From positions 248,001 to 312,000 of the forward strand of contig CAWFAP010000008.1 in NCBI GenBank assembly GCA_963813975.1: DNA of 64,000 bases. Direction: 5' to 3'. The notes beneath the pieces are model-generated. The model was not told where the DNA came from. It ran no database searches and was given only the letters and a program-made list of their open reading frames with translations. This document shows positions 33,646 through 42,420 of the stretch, piece after piece. The stretch is from RYN-230 sp963813975 (GTDB lineage: Bacteria; Actinomycetota; Actinomycetes; Streptosporangiales; Streptosporangiaceae). The stretch's first letter is position 1. Each line of letters opens with the position of its first letter. The position numbers were made by a program, and so were the translations under genes.

Positions 33646-35574
33646 TCAGGCGGTCTCGCCCGCCCGGGCCGCCGGCCCGGCGTCCTGCAGCTCACCTGCG
33701 AAACCGGGCTCCGCGGCCGGCTCGCCCGCACCCGCCCCGTGCTCCTCGTGCACGTACCGGCGGCCACGCAGCAGCGAGGCGACCGCGGCGATGAGGCAGG
33801 CCGCGATCGCGAAATCGAAGGCAATGGACAGGCCGTTAGAGAAAGCCGGCGAGATCAGGGACGGGAAGAAGCTGCGCCCGGTGAGGTAGGCGGCGTGGCT
33901 GGCCGGCAGCTTGGCGATGGCCGGGCCGAGCAGGGTTTGCACCGGGTTGTACCCGAGCAGCGCCGCGAACATGACCGACACCGGCGGCAGCGCCGCGACC
34001 CGGGCCGCGTCAGCGTGCGGCACGCCCTGGGCGACCAGGCCGTGGTTGAGCGCGGCCGGCAGCGAGGAGGCCAGGCCCAGGATGATCAGCGTGAAGAAGA
34101 TGCCGATGGACAGCACCATGGCCGAGTTCTGGAACGTGGCGCTCATCCCGGCGCCCACCCCGCGGCTCTCCCGGGGCAGGCTGTTCATGATGCCGGCCCG
34201 GTTCGGCGAGGCGAACAGCCCCATGCCGAGCCCGTTGAGCAGCAGGATCAGCGCGAACTGCCAGTAGATGAAGTTGATCGGCAGCAGCTCGAGGAGCAGG
34301 AACGAGGCCGCGGCCACGACCATGCCGCCGGTGGCGAACGGCCGGGCTCCGAAACGGTCGGACAGCCAGCCGGACACCGGCCCGGCGATCAGGAAGCCGA
34401 CCGTGAGCGGGAGCATGAAGATCCCGGCCCACAGCGGGGTCTGGCTGAAGCTGTAGCCGTGCCGCGGCAGGTAGATGCCCTGCAGCCAGATGATCAGCAC
34501 GAACATCAGGCCGCCCCGGCCGAGCGAGGAGAGCAGGCTGGCCAGGTTACCGGCGGTGAAAGCCCGGATCTTGAACAGCGGCAGCCGGAACATCGGCTCC
34601 GGCACCCGGGTCTCGACGACGCAGAAAACGGCCAGCACGGCCAGCCCGCCGAAGATGGCGGTCAGCACGAACGGGCTGGTCCAGCCCATCGTGTGGCCAC
34701 CGTAGGGCTGGATGCCGTAGGTGATCCCGACCAGGACCGCGATCAGGCCCACGCCGAACGTGACGTTGCCCGCCCAGTCCAGCTTGGCGGGCCGGCGGAC
34801 GCCGAGCTCGCGGAGCTTCAGGTAGGCCCAGAACGTCCCGAACACCCCGAACGGCACGGAGACCAGGAAGACCAGCCGCCAGTCCACGGGGCCGAGCAGG
34901 CCGCCGAGGATCAGGCCGATGAACGAGCCCGCGATGCCCGCGACCTGGTTCAGCCCCAGCGCCAGCCCGCGCTGGTTGGTCGGGAACGCGTCCGTCAGCA
35001 GCGCGCTGGAGTTGGCCATCAGCATGGCCCCGCCGACGCCCTGCATGATGCGGCCCAGGATCAGCCACCAGGCGGCCGCCGTGCCGTGCAGCCAGGTCAC
35101 CGCAAGCAGGACCGAGAACACGCTGAACACGGCGAAGCCCAGGTTGTAGATCCGGACCCGGCCGAACATGTCCCCGAGGCGGCCGAAGCTGACCACCAGC
35201 ACGGCGGTGACGACCAGGTAGCCCATGATCATCCACAGCAGCAGGCTGGTGTTGCCCGGCTGCAGGGGGTTGACCCCGATGCCCCGGAAGATGTCCGGCA
35301 GCGCGATCAGCATGATCGAGGCGTTGATCGTCGCCATCAGGACGCCGAGGGTGGTGTTCGACAGCGCGATCCACTTGTAGTTCGGGCCGGGCGGCTTCGC
35401 GGCCCGGCCGGCACCGCGCTGGAGGATCCCGCGGCTGGATGCCTCGTGGTTACTCAGGTGCCCGTTGCTGCCGGCAGCATCCTGCGTGTGGTGGCCGTTC
35501 GTCCCGTGGCCGCTGGGCTCGTGGTGGCCGTTGAGCTGCGCAGAGTTACCCGGCTCAGCTGAGGAGGCCCGCAT
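33646..35574 (-). CDS. MFS transporter, DHA2 (14-TM) drug-efflux type
   Basis: A 642-residue protein with about fourteen membrane segments, the DHA2 layout. Motifs include the opening TINASIMLIALPDIFRG (D1-like), FGRLGDMFGRVRIYN (motif A) and LGLNQVAGIAGSFIGLILGG (motif C, typical of exporters). A roughly 60-residue N-terminal tail is rich in His, Gly and Asn (GHHEPSGHGTNGHH), possibly metal-binding. A palindrome upstream of the start suggests a MarR/TetR-type repressor. Substrate unknown. Confidence 0.88.
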   Translation of the reverse strand: MRASSAEPGNSAQLNGHHEPSGHGTNGHHTQDAAGSNGHLSNHEASSRGILQRGAGRAAKPPGPNYKWIALSNTTLGVLMATINASIMLIALPDIFRGIGVNPLQPGNTSLLLWMIMGYLVVTAVLVVSFGRLGDMFGRVRIYNLGFAVFSVFSVLLAVTWLHGTAAAWWLILGRIMQGVGGAMLMANSSALLTDAFPTNQRGLALGLNQVAGIAGSFIGLILGGLLGPVDWRLVFLVSVPFGVFGTFWAYLKLRELGVRRPAKLDWAGNVTFGVGLIAVLVGITYGIQPYGGHTMGWTSPFVLTAIFGGLAVLAVFCVVETRVPEPMFRLPLFKIRAFTAGNLASLLSSLGRGGLMFVLIIWLQGIYLPRHGYSFSQTPLWAGIFMLPLTVGFLIAGPVSGWLSDRFGARPFATGGMVVAAASFLLLELLPINFIYWQFALILLLNGLGMGLFASPNRAGIMNSLPRESRGVGAGMSATFQNSAMVLSIGIFFTLIILGLASSLPAALNHGLVAQGVPHADAARVAALPPVSVMFAALLGYNPVQTLLGPAIAKLPASHAAYLTGRSFFPSLISPAFSNGLSIAFDFAIAACLIAAVASLLRGRRYVHEEHGAGAGEPAAEPGFAGELQDAGPAARAGETA

Positions 35575-35636
35575 GCCTACCCTTCCCTAACGGTTCTTTC
35601 CCGGCGCGTGTCCTGCGGCCGGGCAGTCCCGTACCC

Positions 35637-35659
35637 TGGATTAATAGTTGCTTAATCCA
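35637..35659. promoter_or_regulatory. Operator palindrome upstream of the DHA2 pump
   Basis: TGGATTAA and TTAATCCA form a perfect 8-bp inverted repeat separated by 7 nt, 63-85 nt before the MFS start. MarR- and TetR-type repressors bind sites of this size. No regulator gene is adjacent. Confidence 0.65.
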
Positions 35660-35790
35660 AACTAACATCGTGGACGGGTCAGGTAATCCCGGGCCAGGGC
35701 CGGATCCGGTGGGAGCGGCCGGAGGCTGGGCTGCGTTCCCATGGGGGCGATCGGGGAACGAGGCCGCGTCCGGCCGGGGCGGTGGGGAGC

Positions 35791-36171
35791 CTACCCGCCG
35801 TGGTACACGGCCTCCACGTTGTGGCCGTCGGGATCGCGCAGGAAGACGCCGTAGTAACCCGGGTGGTATTCGGGCCACTCGCGGGGGGCGTGCAGCACCT
35901 CCGCCCCCGCCGCGATCGCGGCCTCGTGCACGGCCTCCACGGCGTCACGGCCGGCGGCCCGGAACGCGACATGCAGTTCCCTGGTCTCCGTCCCCCGGGC
36001 CGGGCTGAGCCAGAAATCAGGCGGCCCCTCCGGGCCAGCCAGGCCGACGACGAACGACTCGCCGACCGGGAAGCGCACCACCTCCCGCATCCCGATCGGC
36101 GCGAAAGCACGCAGGTAGAAAGCGAGCGACGCCTCGACGTCAGCCACCTGGACACCCATGTGATCGATCAT
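35791..36171 (-). CDS. VOC family protein
   Basis: A 126-residue glyoxalase-superfamily protein starting MIDHMGVQVADVEASLAFY (metal His at residue 4) with ELHVAFRAAGRDAVEA (second His) and the closing VFLRDPDGHNVEAVYH (Glu). These are the usual VOC positions, so a metal site looks intact. Its N-terminus faces the DUF3037-linked cassette. Substrate unknown. Confidence 0.85.
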   Translation of the reverse strand: MIDHMGVQVADVEASLAFYLRAFAPIGMREVVRFPVGESFVVGLAGPEGPPDFWLSPARGTETRELHVAFRAAGRDAVEAVHEAAIAAGAEVLHAPREWPEYHPGYYGVFLRDPDGHNVEAVYHGG

Positions 36172-36207
36172 GAGCGCAGGCTACCGGCCTGCGGCGATGG
36201 TTTCCGG

Positions 36208-36588
36208 TCAGCGGACCAGGTCGCCGAAGAGCCGGTCCAGCTCGGCGGCGGGATCGGCGGTCAGGCCGCTGTGCACCGGGCCGGGCTGCACGATCGTGCT
36301 GCGGGTGGCGGTGAGCCAGCGGAACCGTGCCCCCGGCGGCTGCTCCGCCGGAGGGCCGCTGCGGCAGCCCTCCTCCAGGGCGCCGAGAGCCGCGGCCACC
36401 GCCGTCATGTCCGTGGCCGGGTCGAGCGCCCGGAGCCGGTCTTCGTCGAGGAAAATCCGGCAGCCGAGATACCGGTACTGCTGGCAGTAAAGGATCACGC
36501 CGGCATTGATCGCCTCACCACGCTCGACCCTCGGCACGACGCGGATGAGCGCGTACTCGAACGGCTGGGTGGCCGGCCCGGTGCCCAT
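36208..36588 (-). CDS. DUF3037 family protein
   Basis: A 126-residue protein matching DUF3037: FEYALIRVVPRVERGEAIN, AGVILYCQQYRYLGCR, and the end AELDRLFGDLVR. The family is small, soluble and uncharacterised, and is repeatedly found next to HipA-like kinases. Its ATG overlaps the stop of the kinase-like gene by one base (TGATG), so translation is coupled. Confidence 0.82.
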   Translation of the reverse strand: MGTGPATQPFEYALIRVVPRVERGEAINAGVILYCQQYRYLGCRIFLDEDRLRALDPATDMTAVAAALGALEEGCRSGPPAEQPPGARFRWLTATRSTIVQPGPVHSGLTADPAAELDRLFGDLVR

Positions 36589-37304
36589 CAGCGGATCACC
36601 TCCAGCACCCGGGGAACACGTTCCAGCAGATGCGCACCGTAGCCCGCGGGACGCCCGTCGCCGAACCACCCAGGGGGAACCAGGGCCAGCACCTCGTCCA
36701 GCAGCGCGGCGGTGACCCGCGGGGCCAGGGCCTGGTGTGCGCCGGGCACATCGGTCGCGGTGCGGCGCAGCACATGATCGCGCGCGTCGAACGGCGCCAG
36801 CGGGCGGGCGGCCGCCCAGTTGTGCTGGAAGTACAGCGCCGATCCGTGGTCGATCAGCCAGACGTTGCCGTGCCAGACCAGCAGGTTCGGGTTCCGCCAG
36901 GTCCGGTCCACGTTCTGGATCAGCGCGTCGAACCACAGCACGCGGCTGGCGAACTCCGCGTCCACCGGCCAGCCCGCGGGATCGAAGCCCGCCGACCCGG
37001 GCAGGAAGTCCACCCCCACGTTGAGCCCTTCGCTGGCCCGGAGCAGGTCCTGGATCTCGGGGTCGGGCTCGGTGGCGGCGATCCGGGGGTCCAGGCAGGC
37101 GAGCACCAGCTCGGGGGTGAGCAGGCCGAGCCGCCGGGCGAGCTCACCGCCGACGATCTCCGCCACCAGCGCCTTCGGGCCCTGGCCGGCGCCGCGGAAC
37201 TTGAGCACGTAGGTGCCGAGGTTGTCGGCCTCGACCAGCGCGGGCAGCGAACCCCCCTCGCGCAGCGGGGTCACGTAGCGGGTGACGCTTACCTGTTCCA
37301 GCAC
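36588..37304 (-). CDS. HipA-like kinase family protein
   Basis: About 238 residues from GTG 37304. N-terminal TYVLKFRGAGQGPKALVAE holds the likely ATP-binding lysine. The catalytic-loop-like segment is QNVDRTWRNPNLLVW and the metal-binding block is VWLIDHGSALYF. This is the layout of short HipA-family kinases found beside DUF3037, without the N-terminal HipA_N domain. Its target is unknown. The frame is open further upstream but has no homology there. Confidence 0.78.
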   Translation of the reverse strand: MLEQVSVTRYVTPLREGGSLPALVEADNLGTYVLKFRGAGQGPKALVAEIVGGELARRLGLLTPELVLACLDPRIAATEPDPEIQDLLRASEGLNVGVDFLPGSAGFDPAGWPVDAEFASRVLWFDALIQNVDRTWRNPNLLVWHGNVWLIDHGSALYFQHNWAAARPLAPFDARDHVLRRTATDVPGAHQALAPRVTAALLDEVLALVPPGWFGDGRPAGYGAHLLERVPRVLEVIR

Positions 37305-37314
37305 GCCGGACAGG

Positions 37315-37968
37315 CTATCGGTGCGCCGGCCGCCGGAGGGCGGCGTACCAGGCCGGGAACTCGCGCAGCGAGTCCAGGACCACCTCGGCCCCGGCCGCCC
37401 GGAGGTCCGCGGCGCCGAACGAGCCCGTCGCCACCCCGACCGCGTGCGCACCTGCCGCGGTCGCAGCGCCCATGTCGGCCGGGGCGTCGCCGACGTACAC
37501 CGCCGCGCCGACCTGGGTCAGCACCGCGGCCTTCTCGGGCCCGTACACGTGCGTGTAGAGGTCGTCGGGCTCCAGGCCCGCGGCGGTCAGGCTGGGCCCG
37601 ACCGAGACCGGGTGTTTCGCGGTGATGATGATGGCCCGTTCGCCGGCCCGGCGGACCGCCGCGAGCGACTCGCCCGCCCCGGGCAGCGGCGTGGTCAGGC
37701 GCGGGGCCAGGCGCACGTAGTGCCGGCGGTAGGTGGCCGCGGCCGCGTCGCGCTCCTCAGCCGGGAACCAGAAGGCGGCTTCGTCTTCGAGCTTGATGCC
37801 CATCCGCCGGGTGACGGAGTCCAGATCGATGCGGGCCCCGGTTTCCCGGGCAACCTCCCGCCACGCGGCCAGGATCGCGGGCTGGGAGTCGATCAGGGTC
37901 AGATCCAGATCGAACCCGACGGGCCCGGCCGGCCCCGGGGCGGAGGAGGTCCCGGCAAACTGGATCAA
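37315..37968 (-). CDS. HAD family hydrolase (phosphoglycolate-phosphatase-like)
   Basis: About 217 residues. HAD motif I is FDLDLTLIDS near the N-terminus, motif II is AIIITAKH, motif III has the GPEKAAVL lysine, and motif IV is YVGDAPADMGAA. A cap insertion between I and II is of C1 type. A start around TTG 37968 gives a normal length; the ribosome site is weak, so this is uncertain. It ends 10 nt before the HipA-like gene, suggesting one operon. Confidence 0.8.
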   Translation of the reverse strand: MIQFAGTSSAPGPAGPVGFDLDLTLIDSQPAILAAWREVARETGARIDLDSVTRRMGIKLEDEAAFWFPAEERDAAAATYRRHYVRLAPRLTTPLPGAGESLAAVRRAGERAIIITAKHPVSVGPSLTAAGLEPDDLYTHVYGPEKAAVLTQVGAAVYVGDAPADMGAATAAGAHAVGVATGSFGAADLRAAGAEVVLDSLREFPAWYAALRRPAHR

Positions 37969-38039
37969 GAGGCAACCCGGAGGGTAATCAGGTAACGGGA
38001 CCGGGCCGGCCTGGCTGAGCGCACACGTGGAGGCGATTG

Positions 38040-40070
38040 GTGAGCACCCGAGAGCAGCCGGTGCGGGCAGCGCATCCGCTCGACCCGCTGACCGAGAGCG
38101 AATTCCGCCAGGCCACCTCGGTGCTGCGCCGCGACCGGGGGGTTGGGTCGCGGTGGCGGATCGCCTCGATCGAACTGCGCGAGCCGGCCAAGGACGCCCG
38201 GGGCGGACCCGCTCACGGCGTCCCGGCTGGCGGCGCCCAGGGGGGCGGCGCCCAGGGGGGCGGCACCGAGGCCGGCGGCGCACCGCCGCGCGAGGCGCTG
38301 GTCGTGTGCTGGAACCGGGACGACGGCCATGCCTACCGCGCGGTGGTGTCGCTGGACCGGGACGCGGTCACGGCCTGGGAACCGCTGCCCGGCCAGCAGC
38401 CGAACATCACGCTGGACGAGTGGCACGAGTGCGACGAGATGCTGCGCAGCGACCCGGCGCTGGCCGCGGCGCTGGAGCGGCGCGGCATCACTGATCGTTC
38501 TCGCATCCTCACCGATCTCTGGGCCTTTGGCGCGGACCTGGTCCCGCCACGCTACCGTGGCCTCCGGCTGGGCTGGGCCGACGTCTGGTACCGCGGCAGC
38601 GAGCAGGGCAATCCCTATGCCCACCACCTCAGCGGACTGCACCCGATCGTGGACCTCAACCGGATGGTGCTGCTGGAGGTGGACGACAGCACCGGCTCCG
38701 GGGACACGGCCGCCCTGCCCGAGGTGATGGGCGAGTACCTGCCCAAGCTCATCCCGGCGCCACTGCGCGAGGTGGCGCCGCTGGAGATCAGCCAGCCGGA
38801 GGGCGTCTCGTTCCGGCTGGACGGGCACCTGCTGCGCTGGCAGAACTGGGAGCTGCGGCTCGGCTTCAACTACCGGGAAGGCCTGGTCCTGCACACGGTC
38901 GGGTTCCGCGACGGCGGGCGGCTGCGGCCGGTCGCGCACCGGCTGTCGTTCGCGGAGATGGTGGTGCCCTACCGGGATCCGACGCCCGACCACTACCGGC
39001 GGACCGCGTTCGACATCGGCGAGTGGGGGCTCGGCTTCATGACCACCTCGCTCGAGCGGGGCTGCGACTGCCTGGGCGAGATCACCTACCTCGACGCCGT
39101 CGTGCACGACTCCGCGGGCGAACCGCAGCGCATCCCGCACGCCATCTGCATCCACGAAGAGGACAACGGCGTGCTGTGGAAGCACGTGGACCACGAGTTC
39201 GGCGCCGAGGTCCGCCGCGCCCGGCGGCTGGTGGTGTCCTTCCACGTCACGGTGGCGAACTACGAGTACCTCGTGTACTGGCGCTTCTACCAGGACGGCA
39301 GCATCGAGTGCGAGGTCCGCGCGACCGGGATCATGGTCACCTCGAACTTCCCGGCTGCCCAGCAGCCGCCGGCCGGCCAGCAGCCGCCGCACGGCACGCT
39401 GGTCGATAACCGCACCTACGCGCCGTTCCACCAGCACTTCATCGTGGCCCGGCTGGACCTCGACGTGGACGGCCCGGCGAACACGGTGTACGCGGTCGAG
39501 TCCGAGCCGGCCGCCCCGGGCCCCGGCGACCCGTACGGGGTGGGCCTGCGGCTCCGCCAGACCCCGCTGCGGACCGAGGCGGAAGGCCAGCAGGACTACG
39601 ACTGGCCGACCCAGCGCGGCTGGAAGGTCGTGAGCGCGGGCACCGCGAACTCGCTCGGCACCCCGGCCGGGTACAAGCTGGTGCCCGGCGGGTCATTCCC
39701 GGCGCTGCTGGACCCGTCGTCCGCCGTGCTGCGGCGGGCCAGGGTGATCGAGCACACGCTGTGGGTCACCCCGTACCACCCGGACGAGCGATGGCCCTGC
39801 GGCGACTTCCCCACCCAGAGTGCGGCGGACTCGGGGCTGCCCGTCTGGACCGCGCGGAACCGCCCGATCGAGAACACCGACGTCGTGCTGTGGTACGTGT
39901 TCGGCATCCACCACATCACCCGGCCCGAGGACTGGCCGATCATGCCGGTCGACACGGTGTCGTTCTGGCTCAAGCCGTTCGGGTTCTTTGATCGTAATCC
40001 TGCCCTTGACGTGCCCCCGGACGGGAATTCCGGCGGCCACGCGGGCGGAGGCGGCGCCGGGCCCGGCTGA
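38040..40070 (+). CDS. Copper amine oxidase
   Basis: A 676-residue enzyme of normal length. The cofactor-forming tyrosine is Tyr408 in VANYEYLVYW. The catalytic base is Asp325 in AFDIGEWGLG. Copper ligands are His464 and His466 (HQH) and the histidine in GIHHITRPEDW (about 624-625). It oxidises primary amines to aldehydes with release of ammonia and hydrogen peroxide; the topaquinone forms by self-processing. There is no signal peptide, so it is probably cytoplasmic. GTG 38040 has GGAGG 7 nt upstream. A Gly/Ala-rich insertion (about residues 60-82) lies between N-terminal domains. Confidence 0.93.
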   Translation: MSTREQPVRAAHPLDPLTESEFRQATSVLRRDRGVGSRWRIASIELREPAKDARGGPAHGVPAGGAQGGGAQGGGTEAGGAPPREALVVCWNRDDGHAYRAVVSLDRDAVTAWEPLPGQQPNITLDEWHECDEMLRSDPALAAALERRGITDRSRILTDLWAFGADLVPPRYRGLRLGWADVWYRGSEQGNPYAHHLSGLHPIVDLNRMVLLEVDDSTGSGDTAALPEVMGEYLPKLIPAPLREVAPLEISQPEGVSFRLDGHLLRWQNWELRLGFNYREGLVLHTVGFRDGGRLRPVAHRLSFAEMVVPYRDPTPDHYRRTAFDIGEWGLGFMTTSLERGCDCLGEITYLDAVVHDSAGEPQRIPHAICIHEEDNGVLWKHVDHEFGAEVRRARRLVVSFHVTVANYEYLVYWRFYQDGSIECEVRATGIMVTSNFPAAQQPPAGQQPPHGTLVDNRTYAPFHQHFIVARLDLDVDGPANTVYAVESEPAAPGPGDPYGVGLRLRQTPLRTEAEGQQDYDWPTQRGWKVVSAGTANSLGTPAGYKLVPGGSFPALLDPSSAVLRRARVIEHTLWVTPYHPDERWPCGDFPTQSAADSGLPVWTARNRPIENTDVVLWYVFGIHHITRPEDWPIMPVDTVSFWLKPFGFFDRNPALDVPPDGNSGGHAGGGGAGPG

Positions 40071-40099
40071 GTGCGCGGCCGCGTGGCTAGGCTTTGACG

Positions 40100-41716
40100 A
40101 TGCGCAGCCGCCTGATGCTGCGGACGGCCGGGTGGCTCGCTGGCCTGACCGCCGTGCTCTGGATGACCGCGGCCGGCCCCGCCGGCGCAGGCACGTCCGC
40201 CACGCCCGCCCGCCACTCGGCCGTCGCGGGCACGTCCGCCACGCCCGCCCCGGGCGCCGGTTCCTGGACCGTATACCACGGCGATCCGGCCGGCCACGGC
40301 GTGGCCGCGTCGTCGGGCCCGGTGAACACCTCGTCCCGGGCGTGGACCTCCCCCGCGCTGGACGGTGAGATCTACGGTGAGCCGCTGGTGTCGGCGGGCC
40401 GCGTGTACGTGGCCACCGAGAACGACACCGTGTACGCCCTGTCCGCCGCCACCGGGGCGGTGGCCTGGTCCCGCCACCTGGCCGCCCCGGTCCCCGCTAG
40501 CTCGCTGCCCTGCGGCGACATCACGCCCACCGTCGGGATCACCGGCACCCCGGTGATCGACCCGGCCCGGGCCGAGATCTTCGTGGTGGCCGACGAGGAG
40601 GCGAACGGCCGCCCGGCGCACGTGCTGGCGGGCCTGAGCACGGCCACCGGCCGGGTCGAGATGACCCGGCATGTGGACCCGCCCGGGGCGGACACCGCGG
40701 CGCTGCTCCAGCGCACCGGGCTGACCCTGGCCGGCGGCCGGGTGGTGTTCGGCTTCGGCGGCAACGACGGGGACTGTGCCACCTACCGCGGCCGGGTCGA
40801 ATCTGTCCCCGAGGCCGGCGGCCCGCTGGCGATCTTCACCGTGGACGGGAAGCCCGGCCAGTCGCAGGGCGCGATCTGGATGGGCGGGGCCGCGCCGGCG
40901 GTGGACGCCCGCGGCCACGTCTGGGTCAGCGCGGGCAACGGCTCGGTATATAAGGCCTCGCGCGGCTACGACGACAGCGATTCCGTGCTCGACCTGTCCC
41001 CCTCGATGCGGCTGCTGCAGTTCTTCGCGCCCGCCAGCTGGGCCTCGGACAACTCCCGGGACCTGGACTTGTCCGCGGAACCGGCGCTGCTGCCCGGCGG
41101 GCGGGTGCTGATCGCCGGGAAGTCCGCTATCGCCTACCTGCTCAACGGCGCGCATCTCGGCGGCATCGGCGGGCAGCTGGCCGCCACGCCAGCGGTGTGC
41201 GGGGCCAACATCGACGGGGGCACCGCGGTGACCGGCAGCACCGTGTACCTGCCCTGTGTCAGCGGCGTCGTGGCGGTCCGCGCGACGGCGTCGCCGCCGG
41301 GCCTGCAGCCGCTGTGGAGTTCCCGGACCGGCGGTGGTCCGCCGATCGTGGCCGGGGGCCTGGTCTGGACGCTCAGCCAGGGCGGCACGCTGTACGGCCT
41401 CGACCCGCGGACCGGGCAGGTCCGGCAGCAGGCTGCGGTCGGCATCCCGGCGAATCACTTCCCCACCCCGGGTGTGGGGGCCGGCCTGCTGCTGGCCCCG
41501 GCCGTGAACCGGGTGGTCGCGTTCCACGCCACCGGGGGGCCGGGCGCCGCGGCCACCGCCGCGGCGCAAGCCAGCGCGCCGGGCCAGGCCAGCGGCCAGG
41601 CTCCGGCGGGCGGGGGCCTGTCCGGCGGCGCGGTCGCGGGCATCGGGGCCGCGATCGTGGTGGTCGCCGGCGCGGTCGGCTGGCTGTTGTGGCGGCGCGC
41701 GCTGGCCCGTCCCTAG
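40100..41716 (+). CDS. Membrane-anchored PQQ-like beta-propeller protein
   Basis: A 538-residue exported protein. An N-terminal signal (MRSRLMLRTAGWLAGLTAVL, cut near AGPAGAG) and a C-terminal membrane segment (AVAGIGAAIVVVAGAVGWLL, then WRRALARP) place the propeller outside the cell. The repeats contain the blade motif DTVYALSAATGAVAW and GTLYGLDPRTGQVRQ, as in PQQ-binding-like repeats. No dehydrogenase active-site motifs were seen, so it may be structural or binding rather than a quinoprotein. It starts 30 nt after the amine oxidase. Confidence 0.82.
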   Translation: MRSRLMLRTAGWLAGLTAVLWMTAAGPAGAGTSATPARHSAVAGTSATPAPGAGSWTVYHGDPAGHGVAASSGPVNTSSRAWTSPALDGEIYGEPLVSAGRVYVATENDTVYALSAATGAVAWSRHLAAPVPASSLPCGDITPTVGITGTPVIDPARAEIFVVADEEANGRPAHVLAGLSTATGRVEMTRHVDPPGADTAALLQRTGLTLAGGRVVFGFGGNDGDCATYRGRVESVPEAGGPLAIFTVDGKPGQSQGAIWMGGAAPAVDARGHVWVSAGNGSVYKASRGYDDSDSVLDLSPSMRLLQFFAPASWASDNSRDLDLSAEPALLPGGRVLIAGKSAIAYLLNGAHLGGIGGQLAATPAVCGANIDGGTAVTGSTVYLPCVSGVVAVRATASPPGLQPLWSSRTGGGPPIVAGGLVWTLSQGGTLYGLDPRTGQVRQQAAVGIPANHFPTPGVGAGLLLAPAVNRVVAFHATGGPGAAATAAAQASAPGQASGQAPAGGGLSGGAVAGIGAAIVVVAGAVGWLLWRRALARP

Positions 41717-41750
41717 AGCTGGCCCGTCCCTAGAGCTGGCCGTCCTTGGA
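41701..41750 (+). repeat. 17-bp tandem repeat spanning the propeller stop codon
   Basis: GCTGGCCCGTCCCTAGA is present twice in tandem (41701-41717, 41718-41734), followed by a degenerate third copy (41735-41750). The gene's stop codon lies inside the first copy. Copy-number change would alter the 3' end. Confidence 0.85.
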
Positions 41751-41822
41751 GCTGAGCCGACCCCGAACTGAACCCGACCCGCAGAACTGGTCCCCTGGCC
41801 CGCGCCCCAGCGCTGATCTGGC

Positions 41823-42119
41823 CTAGAGGTCGTCGTTCTCGTCGTCGCGACGGGGAACTTCCCGGCGGCCGCGCCGCCAGGCATCCCCTTCGATCTCCTC
41901 TATGTCCTCTTCGGCGGCCCGCCGGATCCGCCGGCTGTGCGCGGTACGCAGCCGCGGCCGGGTGACCAGCAGCCGGGTTCGGCGGCCCACGAGGGCCACG
42001 CCCAGCGTCAGCAGGACGATAACCACTACGAAGATCACGATTGCATCGGTGATAGTAAAGGACGTCGATGCGGAAGCGGCCCCCGCCCACGCACTGACCA
42101 CGCTGACCCCGGACGTCAT
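41823..42119 (-). CDS. Small single-pass membrane protein, 98 residues
   Basis: It starts MTSGVSVVSAWAGAA behind GGGAGGCGG. One membrane segment (DAIVIFVVVIVLLTLGVALVG) is followed by a charged cytoplasmic tail (RRTRLLVTRPRLRTAHSRRI ... RRDDENDDL). No known domain. Divergent from the O-methyltransferase gene. Confidence 0.7.
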   Translation of the reverse strand: MTSGVSVVSAWAGAASASTSFTITDAIVIFVVVIVLLTLGVALVGRRTRLLVTRPRLRTAHSRRIRRAAEEDIEEIEGDAWRRGRREVPRRDDENDDL

Positions 42120-42420
42120 TGTTCCGCCTCCCGGCCCACGGAGCCAGCTGCGCTGCTCGTCGCACCACGCCACCGGCATCACCAGGTCGCTGCTATCCAG
42201 TGTAAAGCGCGGGCCAAGTGTGCGGCGACCTGCCGAGGCCGCACAAACCAGCGCCGCAGCCCGTCCGGGCCCGGGCCTCGCGGACCGGGGACGTTACCGC
42301 GCCGCAGGCCGGCGGGACCATTTACAAGTTCCGGCCGGCCGTGTGGACTGGAGCGCGGACCACCATGTGCGGTCCATTCGGCAGGCCTTTTCTCTCGGGC
42401 CCGCAGAGGGGAGTCCCATC
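42120..42420. other. Divergent intergenic region
   Basis: 301 nt between the small membrane protein and the O-methyltransferase. No motif beyond the GAGGGGAG ribosome site of the latter was recognised; promoters for both genes should lie here. Confidence 0.4.

Noticed and set aside
33739..35562. 607-codon plus-strand frame
   Set aside because: Antisense to the DHA2 pump, with very acidic Gln/Arg-rich content and no domains.
39596..41884. 762-codon minus-strand frame
   Set aside because: Antisense to the amine oxidase end and propeller gene; no recognisable protein.
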